A stretch of DNA of 52,957 nucleotides from Cryobacterium glucosi (GCF_004402235.1 NZ_SOFS01000046.1:384-53340), one strand, 5' to 3'; counted from the first letter of the stretch, positions 19,269 through 28,218 are shown. Notes: a model not told the origin generated them from the letters alone. Program-made: numbers and translations.

Positions 19269-21194
19269 TTAAGTCCGTAGCGGTGGACCGCCGGTCTCAT
19301 CGGTCGTTGGTGGTTTGGCTTTGTCTGGTCGTGCCACACCCGGTGGATACGTGTCGGTGTACGGGTTGTAGAACTCGCGATCGCGACGACGCACCGTGCG
19401 GACGACAGGTTCTCCGTTGCTTTGTCGCTTCGCTTCCTCTTTGATCTTGTCGCTGATGAAAGCGGCGATCTTGCGGAGGTTGAAGTTCGTCAGAAGTATG
19501 GTCACGATGATCTGGGCAGCGCCGAATCCGCGGACGCGGCGGCGGGTGGCGGATTCGATGTCTTCGGTTCCGCCACTCTTGATTTGTTCATTTAGGGACT
19601 CGATGGAGTTGCGCGCATGGGTGTGGAATTCGTCCCATTCCTTGGTCCCGTATTCGAACGCCTGGGCTTGGCGTATATTCTTCGCAGTGTCGAATGAGAC
19701 GGAGTGCTGGCTGCAGATTTTGTCTGCAAAGTCGGGCAGGTCGTCGCTTTCGACGCCTGGGCGGGTCTTGTCCGTCACGGTCTTCAGGAGTTCGCGAAGA
19801 GGACACGTCACGGTTGGGCTGGGGCCGAGGGCGGGGCAGCGCAACACGACGCGGCCCTTAGCGTCTGCCTTCTCTTTGACGTGGAGCTGAAATGCTTTGC
19901 GACTCTTGATGCGCTCACGGTATGTTTCGGTGTCGATGAGGCCCCCGTGCAGTTCCTTGGTCGCGTATTGGAGCGATTCGGGCGTACCAGGGCAGTAGGT
20001 TCCACCTTCAATATAGAGAGCGCCGTGGTCGCCACCCTGGGGTCCGAGGCGGTCGATGCGGTAGTCGGTGGAGGCTTCGAAGCCTTCTTCCCGAGCGTCA
20101 TGATGGAGTCGTTCCGGCAGTGAGTTTGCAAAGTATTGTTTGTCTGCGTCAGCAACCCCGGGCTCGAGCCCGAGCGTCTTGGCTGATCGCATGAGGGAGA
20201 CGGCTTCTTCAGCGACGCGGACGTTGGGCAGGCTCATGGTCGCGGCAACGGCCAGCGCGGGGAATCTGTGTTTCCCGGGCTCTTCAGAGTCGACCCGGAC
20301 GGCGATGTTGATTTCCCAGCCCCATCGATACTCGTCTGTGCTGGCTTTCCGGTCGGGGGTGGTGAGGTCCACTTGTCCCTTGGCAGCATCGGTTCGAGGC
20401 CCGCTGCTGACGTGCCACCCGGCGAAGGCGTCGACTGGACCTGGTTTCAGCGTTTTCTTCTCCTGGACCTTGGCCTCTTCGGCTACCCGCCTGGCGAGGT
20501 TCTTGCGCGAGTAGCCTTTTGTGGTCGGGGTTCCGACGAACGTTTGATCGAAGGAAAGGTCAATCTTCTTGGAGGCGCGACGAATGGGGCGTGACTGCTC
20601 GTTGAAGGTCATGACCAGCATGAGCTTGCTGAATTCATCGAGTCGTTGCTTGCGGCTTTCTTCCAACTGGATGTCGTGCGTGCGCAGGATTTCCTGAATT
20701 TCTGCATACGTCTTGCCGCGATGACGTTCCTGTGGGAAGGGATCCATCAGATCATTCATGCGTTGAAAGGCTCGGGTGGTGTTGCTGTACCAGCGGGCCT
20801 TCTCGCCAATATGGCCAACGAATGCCGAGTGTGGTGCTTCCAGGTTAAGCAGGGCGCGTGAGGCGTCGCTGAGGCGGAACATGAAGATGTCGCGCAAGTT
20901 GGTCATGAACATTGCTGAGCCTTCTTTGGCCAACAGCAGCATGCCGGTGATCATTGCCCGCTCCGAGATGAGGGAAGGTCGTCCGCCGATACTGAACGCG
21001 ACTGCATCCTCGTCGCGCCATGCCTGAAGTCTCTCGAGGACTCCGGCCTTGCGGACTCGGCCCTCCATGAGAGCCACGGTTTCATCGTCGATCAGCTGGT
21101 GGATTCGGCCTCGGCCCATGACTTCTGCTTGCGTCATCCCGCCGAGATCTGGCTCGTAGCCGGTGAATCCGTAGTCAATGTCGCCGGCGCTCAT
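19269..21194 (-). CDS. DDE transposase-like protein (IS1182/IS4-type fold), copy 1
   Basis: 641 aa. The putative catalytic triad is D216 (LSFDQTF), D349 or D351 (GVADADKQYF) and E532 (HARNSIESLN). Between D2 and E lies an insertion with Cys motifs (YCPGTP; RCPALGP...TCPLRE) like that of IS1182-type transposases. The C-terminus, after TILLTNFNLRKIAAFI, is basic. The start overlaps the stop of the recombinase-like gene upstream by 4 bp, so the two are translationally coupled, which is unusual for an IS transposase. A diverged homologue lies at 41167-42945. Calling it a transposase rests on motif spacing seen by eye. Confidence 0.6.
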   Translation of the reverse strand: MSAGDIDYGFTGYEPDLGGMTQAEVMGRGRIHQLIDDETVALMEGRVRKAGVLERLQAWRDEDAVAFSIGGRPSLISERAMITGMLLLAKEGSAMFMTNLRDIFMFRLSDASRALLNLEAPHSAFVGHIGEKARWYSNTTRAFQRMNDLMDPFPQERHRGKTYAEIQEILRTHDIQLEESRKQRLDEFSKLMLVMTFNEQSRPIRRASKKIDLSFDQTFVGTPTTKGYSRKNLARRVAEEAKVQEKKTLKPGPVDAFAGWHVSSGPRTDAAKGQVDLTTPDRKASTDEYRWGWEINIAVRVDSEEPGKHRFPALAVAATMSLPNVRVAEEAVSLMRSAKTLGLEPGVADADKQYFANSLPERLHHDAREEGFEASTDYRIDRLGPQGGDHGALYIEGGTYCPGTPESLQYATKELHGGLIDTETYRERIKSRKAFQLHVKEKADAKGRVVLRCPALGPSPTVTCPLRELLKTVTDKTRPGVESDDLPDFADKICSQHSVSFDTAKNIRQAQAFEYGTKEWDEFHTHARNSIESLNEQIKSGGTEDIESATRRRVRGFGAAQIIVTILLTNFNLRKIAAFISDKIKEEAKRQSNGEPVVRTVRRRDREFYNPYTDTYPPGVARPDKAKPPTTDETGGPPLRT

Positions 21195-22255
21195 CGGGCT
21201 ACCTCTTCACCAATGATGAGACCAACGTATTCCGCAAGGTCCAACGGCTGCGCGTGCGCCAGGTGTTTATTGAGGCTGGCGGCCGAGGTGAAGCCGGCGA
21301 TTGCGGTGAGGATGGGCAGGGGGAGCCCGTTGTCGATCTGGGCGACGATCCAGGTTGCGCGGAGCCGGGACACGGTCGCTCGTACTCGAGCGGGGTGGTC
21401 GGTCAGGAAAGTCTGAATGGCACGGGGCCGGTATTCGTTGAAGCGGTACGCGCGGAAGACGTATTCGTCCGGATTCGTACGGCCAAGCAGGCTTCGAAGC
21501 AGAGTGCGGTTCCACGGGTTTCGAACTGGAACCCGGCGCGACCGGCTTCCGGGAATATTCAGAAAGATTCGGCCGTCGACTATGTCAACATCGCCGATTC
21601 GCATGTCGATGATCTCATCTGCGCGCAGTCCGGCGCCGCCGGCGAGTCCCAGGAGAGCCTGGGCGTTCTGTCGTTTCAACGGTGTGGTGAGGCTGGCCGC
21701 CCAGCTATGCATCGACGCGACGTCGGCCATGCTGAACGGACGACGGCTGGGACGGCGCCGAAGGTTCGGCAGGCGTTTGACCTCGGTGTGAGCGAGGTTC
21801 TCGGCAATGGTGCCGAGCTGACGCACGATTCCCCACCGGTGAGATTCGGAGTGCTTCGGGAGGCGTTCCTGCAGATATCGGTAGACGTGATTCTGCGTGT
21901 AAACGCGCTCGACGGTGAGAGTGGTTCCCATAGATGCCCACACCCAAACGTTGAACCGGGCCGACATGGTCATCAGACGGCGCACGGTCTCGAAGGTCCG
22001 GGGTTTCATCTTGAGGGCGTTAACGATCGTGAATTCGCGCACTGCCTCCCACTGCATGGAGGACACCTGCGGCCGGTAGCGGATGATGACGTGCCACACG
22101 TGTTCGGGTAGTTCCGGATCCAATGCCCGTAGGTGCGCGTAGCGTGCTGAGTCGGTATCGAAAATGTCGTTGAGTCGGTCTCTTGTGTTCACAGGCCTTA
22201 CGTGTGCGGCGCCTCTCCGACGCCAACACCGGAATTCCGTGAGTCCCGACACCAT
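21191..22255 (-). CDS. tyrosine-recombinase-like protein, near-intact catalytic set
   Basis: 354 aa. C-terminal half: R211 in GAGLRADEI (box I Arg), S296-R-L-R299 where active enzymes have HxxR, H331/H334 and Y343 (LDLAEYV), a possible nucleophile. The box II His is therefore Ser. The N-terminal ~180 residues are helical with no familiar domain. It sits 13 bp after a second recombinase-like gene and overlaps the DDE gene, so it is the centre of a coupled operon. It could be an active, divergent integrase or a DNA-binding partner of the DDE protein. Confidence 0.65.
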   Translation of the reverse strand: MVSGLTEFRCWRRRGAAHVRPVNTRDRLNDIFDTDSARYAHLRALDPELPEHVWHVIIRYRPQVSSMQWEAVREFTIVNALKMKPRTFETVRRLMTMSARFNVWVWASMGTTLTVERVYTQNHVYRYLQERLPKHSESHRWGIVRQLGTIAENLAHTEVKRLPNLRRRPSRRPFSMADVASMHSWAASLTTPLKRQNAQALLGLAGGAGLRADEIIDMRIGDVDIVDGRIFLNIPGSRSRRVPVRNPWNRTLLRSLLGRTNPDEYVFRAYRFNEYRPRAIQTFLTDHPARVRATVSRLRATWIVAQIDNGLPLPILTAIAGFTSAASLNKHLAHAQPLDLAEYVGLIIGEEVAR

Positions 22256-22268
22256 GAACTCGCCAAAA

Positions 22269-23192
22269 CTACTGGTCAGCCCGTTTTCTCGCCAGATTAG
22301 GGTCGGGCGAGAACTGGGGTCGTACCCCCGTTCTGGGGGTGAAAGTTGCGATTTTGTCTAGTGCTGCGAGGTTCTTGAGCCCGGCGATGCGCAAGAGTTG
22401 CTGGGGTGGTGTGCCGTCGCGGAGATGCTCGAGTAGCCAAGTGGCGCGCATGCGGCTGGGACGGACGTCCAATTCGGTGCGGGCCCGCAGCAGAAAATCA
22501 GTGACTTGCCCCGATGTCGCGCTGACGCGGCCCGGTCGAAAGAGCCAGTCGCCGGGCTGGAGGTCCGAGAGGATCCGGCGTAGCGGACGTTCCCAGTCTG
22601 CTCGAATCGGCACGACCCGCTGGCGGCCTTCCCACACGATCACCTGGATGGTGCCGGTCCGGGTGTCAATGTCGGAAACACGAACCCCCAGGATCTCTCG
22701 CGCCGCAAGGCCAGCTCCGAGGCCCAGCGCGAGGAGGGCGATTGCATCACGACGCCGGTGCTCGGTTCCCTGTGACCTTGCCCAGCTGTATAGTTGCGCA
22801 ACTTCCGTCGACGAGTACGGTTTCGTGGGCGCGGACCGGGAGATCGGCCGACGGCTTCGATTCAGATCATCGGGGTTCAGCGTCTCGATGGTGAGCCATA
22901 GCGTCGCCCGGTGGGTTGCTCTGCTTCCCTTGGTATATCTCGTCATCGCCAGGTGAATGAACTCCTCCACGACGCTTCGGCGGAACATCCGTTTCCGGTC
23001 CAGCGGTGTGCCGCGGCTCTGCCAACACCACAGTACAAACGCGACGATCGCGGGGTAGAGGGACCTCTCGTCGCGACCCGTGGCCGCAGATGTGTCTGTG
23101 ACGGCGGCGCTGACGAATTCGCCGATGACGTCCCAGTACGGCAGCGCGTTGATGGGGCGGTAGTCTCTCGGCGGTACCAGGTCAGTAGTCAT
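22269..23192 (-). CDS. tyrosine-recombinase-like protein, catalytically degenerate
   Basis: 307 aa from the ATG at 23192. The same fold as its neighbour is suggested by GAGLAAREILGVRVSDID (box I, with the Arg position shifted or lost: Ala163, Arg165) and PSRMRATW (R249, with Ser246 in place of His). No Tyr follows at the end, so strand cleavage is unlikely. The start codon overlaps the stop of the upstream small gene (TAATG), which forces coupled translation. Pairs of recombinase-like proteins with one inactive member are known in other mobile elements. The role here, probably structural DNA binding, is inference. Confidence 0.6.
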   Translation of the reverse strand: MTTDLVPPRDYRPINALPYWDVIGEFVSAAVTDTSAATGRDERSLYPAIVAFVLWCWQSRGTPLDRKRMFRRSVVEEFIHLAMTRYTKGSRATHRATLWLTIETLNPDDLNRSRRPISRSAPTKPYSSTEVAQLYSWARSQGTEHRRRDAIALLALGLGAGLAAREILGVRVSDIDTRTGTIQVIVWEGRQRVVPIRADWERPLRRILSDLQPGDWLFRPGRVSATSGQVTDFLLRARTELDVRPSRMRATWLLEHLRDGTPPQQLLRIAGLKNLAALDKIATFTPRTGVRPQFSPDPNLARKRADQ

Positions 23193-23494
23193 TAGCGGAC
23201 CAGCGCTTTGGGGACTGACTCTATGCGAGTGACGGGCGTGGATTCTCGGGTCGTGAGCCACACGCCCGGCACGTTGAGATTGATCAACAGCACCAGCGGG
23301 CGTCCGACCCGACAGCGAACGACTTCGAGAAGGTCGATATCTTCGCCGTCACGGCGCAGCTGAAGCCGGTCGGGAAATGAAGGACTGGGCACTCGTCGCA
23401 GAAGGCGGCGATCGAGGTCCAGCCAATATCGGCTGGCGGATTGCGTGGTCACGACGTAGCAGCCGGTTGCGTCGTCGGTCAGTGAATCCACCAT
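23192..23494 (-). CDS. small beta-rich protein, T-x-S-x-S-R-Y-x-LDL family, copy 1
   Basis: 100 aa; ATG with GGGGAG upstream. It contains GCYVVTTQSASRYWLDLD near the start, a paired Arg-rich segment, then LLEVVRCRVGRPLVLLINL and VWLTTRESTPVTRIESV. It is clearly paralogous to 23921-24208 (same motifs throughout), and more distantly to 23527-23835 and 26529-26894. It has no signal or membrane segment. It is translationally coupled to the recombinase-like gene. Function unknown; the predicted strand-rich fold suggests a small binding module. Confidence 0.75.
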   Translation of the reverse strand: MVDSLTDDATGCYVVTTQSASRYWLDLDRRLLRRVPSPSFPDRLQLRRDGEDIDLLEVVRCRVGRPLVLLINLNVPGVWLTTRESTPVTRIESVPKALVR

Positions 23495-23526
23495 GATCTC
23501 CCCTTGGGGTCGATACTCCGGTTGTA

Positions 23527-23835
23527 CTACTCGTCTGCAGTCGGGGCGAAGCCGGCTGTATTGGCGTCGATGCTCCGAATCGTGCTCGACATCTGCCAGT
23601 AGTGCTCGAGGAATTTCATCTCGTCCGCGTCGGGTTCCATGAGCCAATACCCTCGTGCCCCTACGGTGCAGTGGATAATTTCAAGAATCGGGCGCGTGCA
23701 ATCATTTACGGTCGGGCTCGCATCGCGGCCGGGAATTCGTGTGACGGTCATCGCATCGAGGTCGAACTGGTACTTGGAGCCGACCGTGGTCACGGTCCAG
23801 CATCCGCCTTCGTCCCCCGTCAATGACTGCTTCAT
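23527..23835 (-). CDS. small beta-rich protein, same family, diverged copy
   Basis: 102 aa; ATG with GAGGAAAGG upstream. The shared core is GCWTVTTVGSKYQFDLDAMTVTRIPG, then ILEIIHCTVGARGYWLM and a C-terminal MSSTIRSID segment. Overall similarity to its neighbours is lower than that between 23192-23494 and 23921-24208, so the triplication is old. Function unknown. Confidence 0.7.
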   Translation of the reverse strand: MKQSLTGDEGGCWTVTTVGSKYQFDLDAMTVTRIPGRDASPTVNDCTRPILEIIHCTVGARGYWLMEPDADEMKFLEHYWQMSSTIRSIDANTAGFAPTADE

Positions 23836-23920
23836 GTTCAGATCCTTTCCTCAAAACGTTCAAGATGATGTCGCTCATGCGTGGGCAATGTGGGAGCTCC
23901 GAAGAGTTCACTCGTCGGCC

Positions 23921-24208
23921 TTATGTCGGCAACGGGTCGATCCGGACGACGGCGGTGGAAATGCGCGTCGTCACCAAGACTCCGGGTGCGTTCAAATCGA
24001 TCCGCAGCACCATCCGGTGTCCAATGCGGCACTCCACGATCTCGATTAGATCGATGCTCTCGCCGTCACGGCGCAGACGACGTAGTTCTTGGAACACTGG
24101 TCCCGGCGCGCGGCGCAGGACCCGCCTGTCCAGGTCCAGAACATATCGACTCCCGGACTCGGTGGCCACGACGAATTGTCCGGTGGCATCATCCGTCAAG
24201 AGATCCAT
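23921..24208 (-). CDS. small beta-rich protein, same family, copy 2
   Basis: 95 aa from ATG 24208; open frame continues upstream but without start support. The core GQFVVATESGSRYVLDLD, then LIEIVECRIGHRMVLRIDL and VLVTTRISTAVVRIDPL, matches 23192-23494 nearly position for position. It is the first gene of the minus-strand cluster as seen here. No clear ribosome-binding site. Confidence 0.65.
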   Translation of the reverse strand: MDLLTDDATGQFVVATESGSRYVLDLDRRVLRRAPGPVFQELRRLRRDGESIDLIEIVECRIGHRMVLRIDLNAPGVLVTTRISTAVVRIDPLPT

Positions 24209-24550
24209 CGTGGGCCACCATGCCTGCCTATCGCGATGCAAAGGGTGGAAGTCATGGCGCATCCCGTCCCGCTGGGAAGGATGCCCGCCTGTCGGAACTC
24301 TCCGGCCCGCTGATTTCCACCGTAGGGAAACTCGCAGTTTCAAACCGCCGACTCAGCGACAAATCCCTCCCAGAAGCGCCGCCCACGCAATCGGTGCGTG
24401 ATGTCGAGTCGTCTGACTGAGAACAACCCGCAGTGCGGCCACGGATTCGCCGACGGAATCTCCTGATTTCGAGATCGCACCCGCATCATCGTGCAGTCCC
24501 GCGCATGAGCTCGTCGAGGCCACCACTCGGGTGGCCACGACGGGCTAGCA

Positions 24551-25138
24551 ATGACCGACACGAATTCCCCCATCCACCTCCACGCCAGGGCCGAAGGACT
24601 CTGGAAGCGACAACTCCCGGACGACCTGCCCTCCGCGTGGTACGCGGTAGCCGATGCGAACGTCGCACAGAGTGTCTGCCCTCACGCCGCTACAACCAGG
24701 CGGGCCGCACGGTGGGCCACGGCGCTCTACCGTTACGAAGAGTTCTGGCGCGAAACCGGGCACACGCCCCGCGAGAGCACCCGGAACATGGCAACTCTTC
24801 CGGACGACGAGAGGCACCAGGGCGAATGGGCTCGGTACCAGCGCCGCTTCGAAGAGAAACTCTGCCTCTACCAGACCATCCGTCTGGATATTTCACCGGC
24901 TTTCGAGTGGGATCCCCACGAGCACGCCTGGCAGACGAACTTCGCGGCCTGCATCCAGCACGTCCAGACATACGGGAAGTTGCCACACCTCAACGGTGCC
25001 GACAAGGTCGAGTTCGCGCTTGCACGTTGGCTGGGCCGCCAGCTTCGACAGCAGCAAAGGGGCGCCCAACCCGCGGGCCGCGCCGCGCAGCTCGCCACGC
25101 TCCTGACCCTCCAAAGGTTGGCAGTGAAGACGGAATGA
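24551..25138 (+). CDS. helicase-associated-domain-like protein
   Basis: 195 aa. It shows the pattern W-x3-L-x-R-Y-x-x-F...G-H-x-P...G-x-W-x-R-x-Q-R-R, and a second copy with W-x-x-N...Y-G-K-L-P...LARWLGRQLRQQ, which resembles the small three-helix repeats found at the C-terminus of some superfamily 2 helicases and as stand-alone actinobacterial proteins. No helicase motor is nearby. It is divergent from the minus-strand cluster; 24209-24550 carries no other gene I can support. Probably nucleic-acid binding, by family resemblance only. Confidence 0.55.
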   Translation: MTDTNSPIHLHARAEGLWKRQLPDDLPSAWYAVADANVAQSVCPHAATTRRAARWATALYRYEEFWRETGHTPRESTRNMATLPDDERHQGEWARYQRRFEEKLCLYQTIRLDISPAFEWDPHEHAWQTNFAACIQHVQTYGKLPHLNGADKVEFALARWLGRQLRQQQRGAQPAGRAAQLATLLTLQRLAVKTE

Positions 25139-25314
25139 CTCCGAAGCGGCTATCGACCGGTGCGAGCGATCAACAAAACACCGATGCAACGACAAAAGGG
25201 GGATTCGGCGCAGCGAACCGGCCCGGTGGACCGTAGTTTGAAAGACATGTGGATAGCCAGCACACTGCCAGCGACCGCGGATCACGCAGCCTCAGGCCTC
25301 TCTCGAAGGGCGCG

Positions 25315-26211
25315 ATGATGGACTCCGCTGGCAATGGAACGTTATCGACGGCTGATCGAATCGGCTTCCTCGGCGATACCCATGGCGATCTCGAACATGT
25401 CCTTGTCGTCTCCCGCTCCATGCAATTCCGCGGCATTCAGGTGCTTGTGGTTCTGGGCGATTTCGGCTTCGTCTGGGGCGGACACAACTGGGCCATCGGC
25501 CTCGACAAACTGAGCCGGCGGCTGGCCGGCGCCGACCAGGTCCTGTACTTCGTGGACGGAAATCATGAGGACTTCGACCGCCTTTACCGATTCCCTCTCT
25601 CTGACGATGGTCTGCGCTGGATTCGACCCACTATCGCTCATATCCCGCGTGGCTACCGGACAGTCCTCGCTTCCGGTCTGACTCTCGCCGCACTGGGAGG
25701 TGCGAACTCGATTGACATCGGTCATCGTGTCATTGGGCGCTCCGTCTGGGTCGAGGAATCGATCACCGAAACCGACCTCGCTACCCTCGGACACGAACCC
25801 GCCGACTTGCTGATCGGGCATGACGCTCCTCTGCACGTTCCCACGCTGGACTCGTGGCTGGAATCCACCGAGAAGTATTGGCCGGCTGCCGGCGTTCAGT
25901 ATTCAGCGGTCGGCCGAGCCATGTTCCACCGCGGCTTCCTGCAGGTGCGTCCGAGGCTGTATCTCGGCGGTCACTACCATCGGCACATCGACGAAGTCGT
26001 CGAGTACACGTCCGGTTCTGAACAGCTCGTCACCCGCGTCGTGATTCTGGAGGAGAGCGGTTCTGCGATCGCCATCAGCCAGTGCATCCTCGACGTGCGC
26101 ACTCTCGACCTGGAGTACGTCCCGCGCCACCCACACCGCAAGACTGACGCGCAGGAGCATCAGCGGCCCGGCCATGGCAAGACGCGTCCGACCGAGGAAG
26201 GGGACTCGTGA
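25315..26211 (+). CDS. metallophosphoesterase
   Basis: ATG 25315 (or the next ATG, 25318) with GAAGGG upstream; 298 aa. The calcineurin-like metal ligands are complete: GDTHGD (20-25), GDFGF (48-52), GNHED (82-86), IGHD (167-170) and GGHYHRH (218-224). It is a soluble dinuclear-metal phosphoesterase with a basic, His-rich, disordered C-terminus. Two small unknown genes follow closely. The substrate (protein phosphate, nucleotide or nucleic acid) cannot be told. Confidence 0.88.
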   Translation: MMDSAGNGTLSTADRIGFLGDTHGDLEHVLVVSRSMQFRGIQVLVVLGDFGFVWGGHNWAIGLDKLSRRLAGADQVLYFVDGNHEDFDRLYRFPLSDDGLRWIRPTIAHIPRGYRTVLASGLTLAALGGANSIDIGHRVIGRSVWVEESITETDLATLGHEPADLLIGHDAPLHVPTLDSWLESTEKYWPAAGVQYSAVGRAMFHRGFLQVRPRLYLGGHYHRHIDEVVEYTSGSEQLVTRVVILEESGSAIAISQCILDVRTLDLEYVPRHPHRKTDAQEHQRPGHGKTRPTEEGDS

Positions 26212-26257
26212 GCGCCGAAGAGACGGTCCGGCATGTCGTCGGGATAGCGGGGCGAGG

Positions 26258-26545
26258 ATGAATTTCGACCGTGACCGGGCGTCCGCCTGGATCCCGTTCG
26301 AGGGCGAAGCTCGCCGGCGAGTGATTCGACACCCACGTCTGGATCGTGATGGTCTCTACCTCTTCGGCCGGCGATGGTCTGCAGAATCGCTCACCTTGAC
26401 CACAGCGGAGTTCGCCGCTCTCCTCACGGGGAAGACTCTGGCCGTAGACATCTCAGGCGAATACATCCTCTACCTAGGCGTCGACCTGGCTGACGGTCCT
26501 GCCGGACCTACTGAAGACGGGAGCCTCAATGCCGGACCCCGATGA
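26258..26545 (+). CDS. hypothetical small protein after the phosphoesterase
   Basis: 95 aa from ATG 26258; open frame extends 28 codons upstream, but that part overlaps the phosphoesterase. It has a mixed basic N-terminus and a strand-rich middle (LYLFGRRWSAESLTL), with no recognised motif. It overlaps the next gene by 17 bp, so it is part of the same transcription unit. Confidence 0.5.
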   Translation: MNFDRDRASAWIPFEGEARRRVIRHPRLDRDGLYLFGRRWSAESLTLTTAEFAALLTGKTLAVDISGEYILYLGVDLADGPAGPTEDGSLNAGPR

Positions 26546-26894
26546 ACAGCTCGCACTGAATCGGAGCGGCGTGTGGCTGCTTGAGACAGCGTCCGGAGCT
26601 CGCCTGCTGGTCGCAATCGTTATCGATCCCGTCCCGTCCCGCCCGCTGGTCACGGTTACTCGCTATGCCGCGGAGGGGAATGGCGCGAACGTGAACGGAG
26701 TACCCATGACGATGGCAGCGTCGGAACCGCCGCGCATCGGCGACCGCTGGTGCACGACCGTGATCGGGATCGACTCCGAGTACCCGGCCTACGACGAAAT
26801 CGTCCACGACGGTGGATCTCGCATCTACGTCAGCACGCCGGTCGTCAGTATCCAGCGATTGACCTTCGACCAGGTCCTTCGAGCTACGCAGTAG
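26529..26894 (+). CDS. small beta-rich protein, distant member of the T-x-SG-x-L family
   Basis: 121 aa. Its GVWLLETASGARLLVAI and C-terminal RIYVSTPVVSIQRL segments match the start and end motifs of the three minus-strand small proteins at 23.2-24.2 kb, with an insert between them. I infer a fourth, diverged paralogue on the other side of the phosphoesterase. No signal peptide. Function unknown. Confidence 0.6.
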   Translation: MPDPDEQLALNRSGVWLLETASGARLLVAIVIDPVPSRPLVTVTRYAAEGNGANVNGVPMTMAASEPPRIGDRWCTTVIGIDSEYPAYDEIVHDGGSRIYVSTPVVSIQRLTFDQVLRATQ

Positions 26895-27008
26895 CCACGC
26901 CGGTTTGTCGCCGGCCTGGCTGGGAGCACCACGTCCTAGGTGGGATCAGGTGCGCCACGCAGGCGAGTCCTCGCAGAGTCCGATTCCGCTGCCATGATTC
27001 GACCGTAG

Positions 27009-27038
27009 TTGATTAGCGGATTTCTGGAAGTGTACTGT
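27009..27038 (+). promoter_or_regulatory. putative promoter of the GTPase-like operon
   Basis: TTGATT (27009-27014) and TACTGT (27033-27038) are separated by 18 bp. The predicted start of transcription falls just before the ATG at 27055. This argues against using the GTG at 27037 as start, since it overlaps the -10 box. Confidence 0.4.
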
Positions 27039-27054
27039 GCCATACGCTGCACAT

Positions 27055-28218
27055 ATGGAACTGAAGAGAGCACTCGAGCAACACATTGCGGTATTTGGCG
27101 AGAGTGGTAGCGGAAAGACCGTGATGCTCTCCTCGTTCTATGGAGCAACACAAGAGCCTTATTACCTTCAAAAGAGTTTGTTCAATGTTGTAGCCGACGA
27201 CATCGGTAAAGGCAACAAGCTGCATCGAAACTACCTTGGCATGAGGGACTCGGCGCGTCTGCCACTGGTCACTCGCTTCTCTGCCACGTCGTACTCCTTT
27301 TCAGTGAAGCTGAAAGCTGCATCTGATGCCAAGGCGATGAAGGCGCGAGCGTTCGACGCCCTGCGCCTCGTCTGGCATGACTACCCGGGGGAGTGGTTCG
27401 AGCAGGCTGTGAGCGGGCCAGAGGAGTCCCAGCGCCGAGTGGACACATTCAAGTCCTTGTTGGGTTCCGATGTCGCTCTCCTGCTGGTAGACGGCCAAAA
27501 GTTGCTGGACAACGCCGGAGAGGAGGACCGGTACCTGAAATCGTTGTTGACAAATTTCCGCAACGGGCTGTTGTCCCTTAAAGATGACCTTCTGGTGGAT
27601 GGCAAGCCTCTCGTCGAGTTTCCGCGTATCTGGGTCATGGCGCTGTCCAAGTCCGATCTTCTGCCAGATATGAGCGTGTTTAACTTCCGGGATCTTCTCA
27701 TCGAGAAGGCCTGCGATGACATCGACGAACTGAGAAAGGTGCTCGCTGGGTTCGTGGAGGGCAGCGACGCGCTGTCAGTGGGTGAGGACTTCCTGTTGCT
27801 TTCGTCGGCGAAGTTCGACGCAGGCAAGATTGAGGTGACCAAACGAGTTGGCCTTGAGCTCGTCCTTCCATTGGCCGCAATGCTCCCATTCGAGCGACAC
27901 GTCAGGTGGGCCCAGGCCAAAGTCATGCCCGGAAAAGTGGCCGAGAACCTACTCAGCGGCGCCGGAGCGTTGGCTGCCGTATTGCTTGGCGGAAAGGTCA
28001 AGAAGCCTGGCCCCGTCGGCGTTGTGATGAGTATGGTCAGCCTTCTGCTCACCAAGGAAAGCTTGGACGACGCGGTCAAGCTGGCCGGCGACAAACTCAA
28101 GGTGTTGAACTCTGAAGCGCTGGCAAAGAGAGACTACCTGCGAGCCACTTTAACCGGGTTCCGGATCGACTTGGAAAACGGCGAAAAGGAGCAGATCCTT
28201 CTCAGGAGTAAGCGATGA
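27055..28218 (+). CDS. GTPase-like P-loop NTPase
   Basis: 387 aa from ATG 27055. P-loop GESGSGKT (15-22), a DxxG-like switch DYPGE (109-113) after a hydrophobic strand, and SKSD (198-201) in the position of the NKxD base-recognition motif: the layout of a TRAFAC-type GTPase. The middle-to-end part is helical, with a possible amphipathic or membrane-associated Ala/Gly/Leu stretch near residues 295-335. It overlaps a small partner gene by 4 bp. It resembles the GTPases of actinobacterial conflict systems with small GTPase-associated partners; that link is my recollection, not shown by a search. Confidence 0.6.
   Translation: MELKRALEQHIAVFGESGSGKTVMLSSFYGATQEPYYLQKSLFNVVADDIGKGNKLHRNYLGMRDSARLPLVTRFSATSYSFSVKLKAASDAKAMKARAFDALRLVWHDYPGEWFEQAVSGPEESQRRVDTFKSLLGSDVALLLVDGQKLLDNAGEEDRYLKSLLTNFRNGLLSLKDDLLVDGKPLVEFPRIWVMALSKSDLLPDMSVFNFRDLLIEKACDDIDELRKVLAGFVEGSDALSVGEDFLLLSSAKFDAGKIEVTKRVGLELVLPLAAMLPFERHVRWAQAKVMPGKVAENLLSGAGALAAVLLGGKVKKPGPVGVVMSMVSLLLTKESLDDAVKLAGDKLKVLNSEALAKRDYLRATLTGFRIDLENGEKEQILLRSKR

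Noticed and set aside
22269..23192. Active phage-type integrase for the island
   Set aside because: Box I Arg is displaced, the HxxR His is Ser and no C-terminal Tyr exists; it is also 3 kb from the tRNA with another gene in between.
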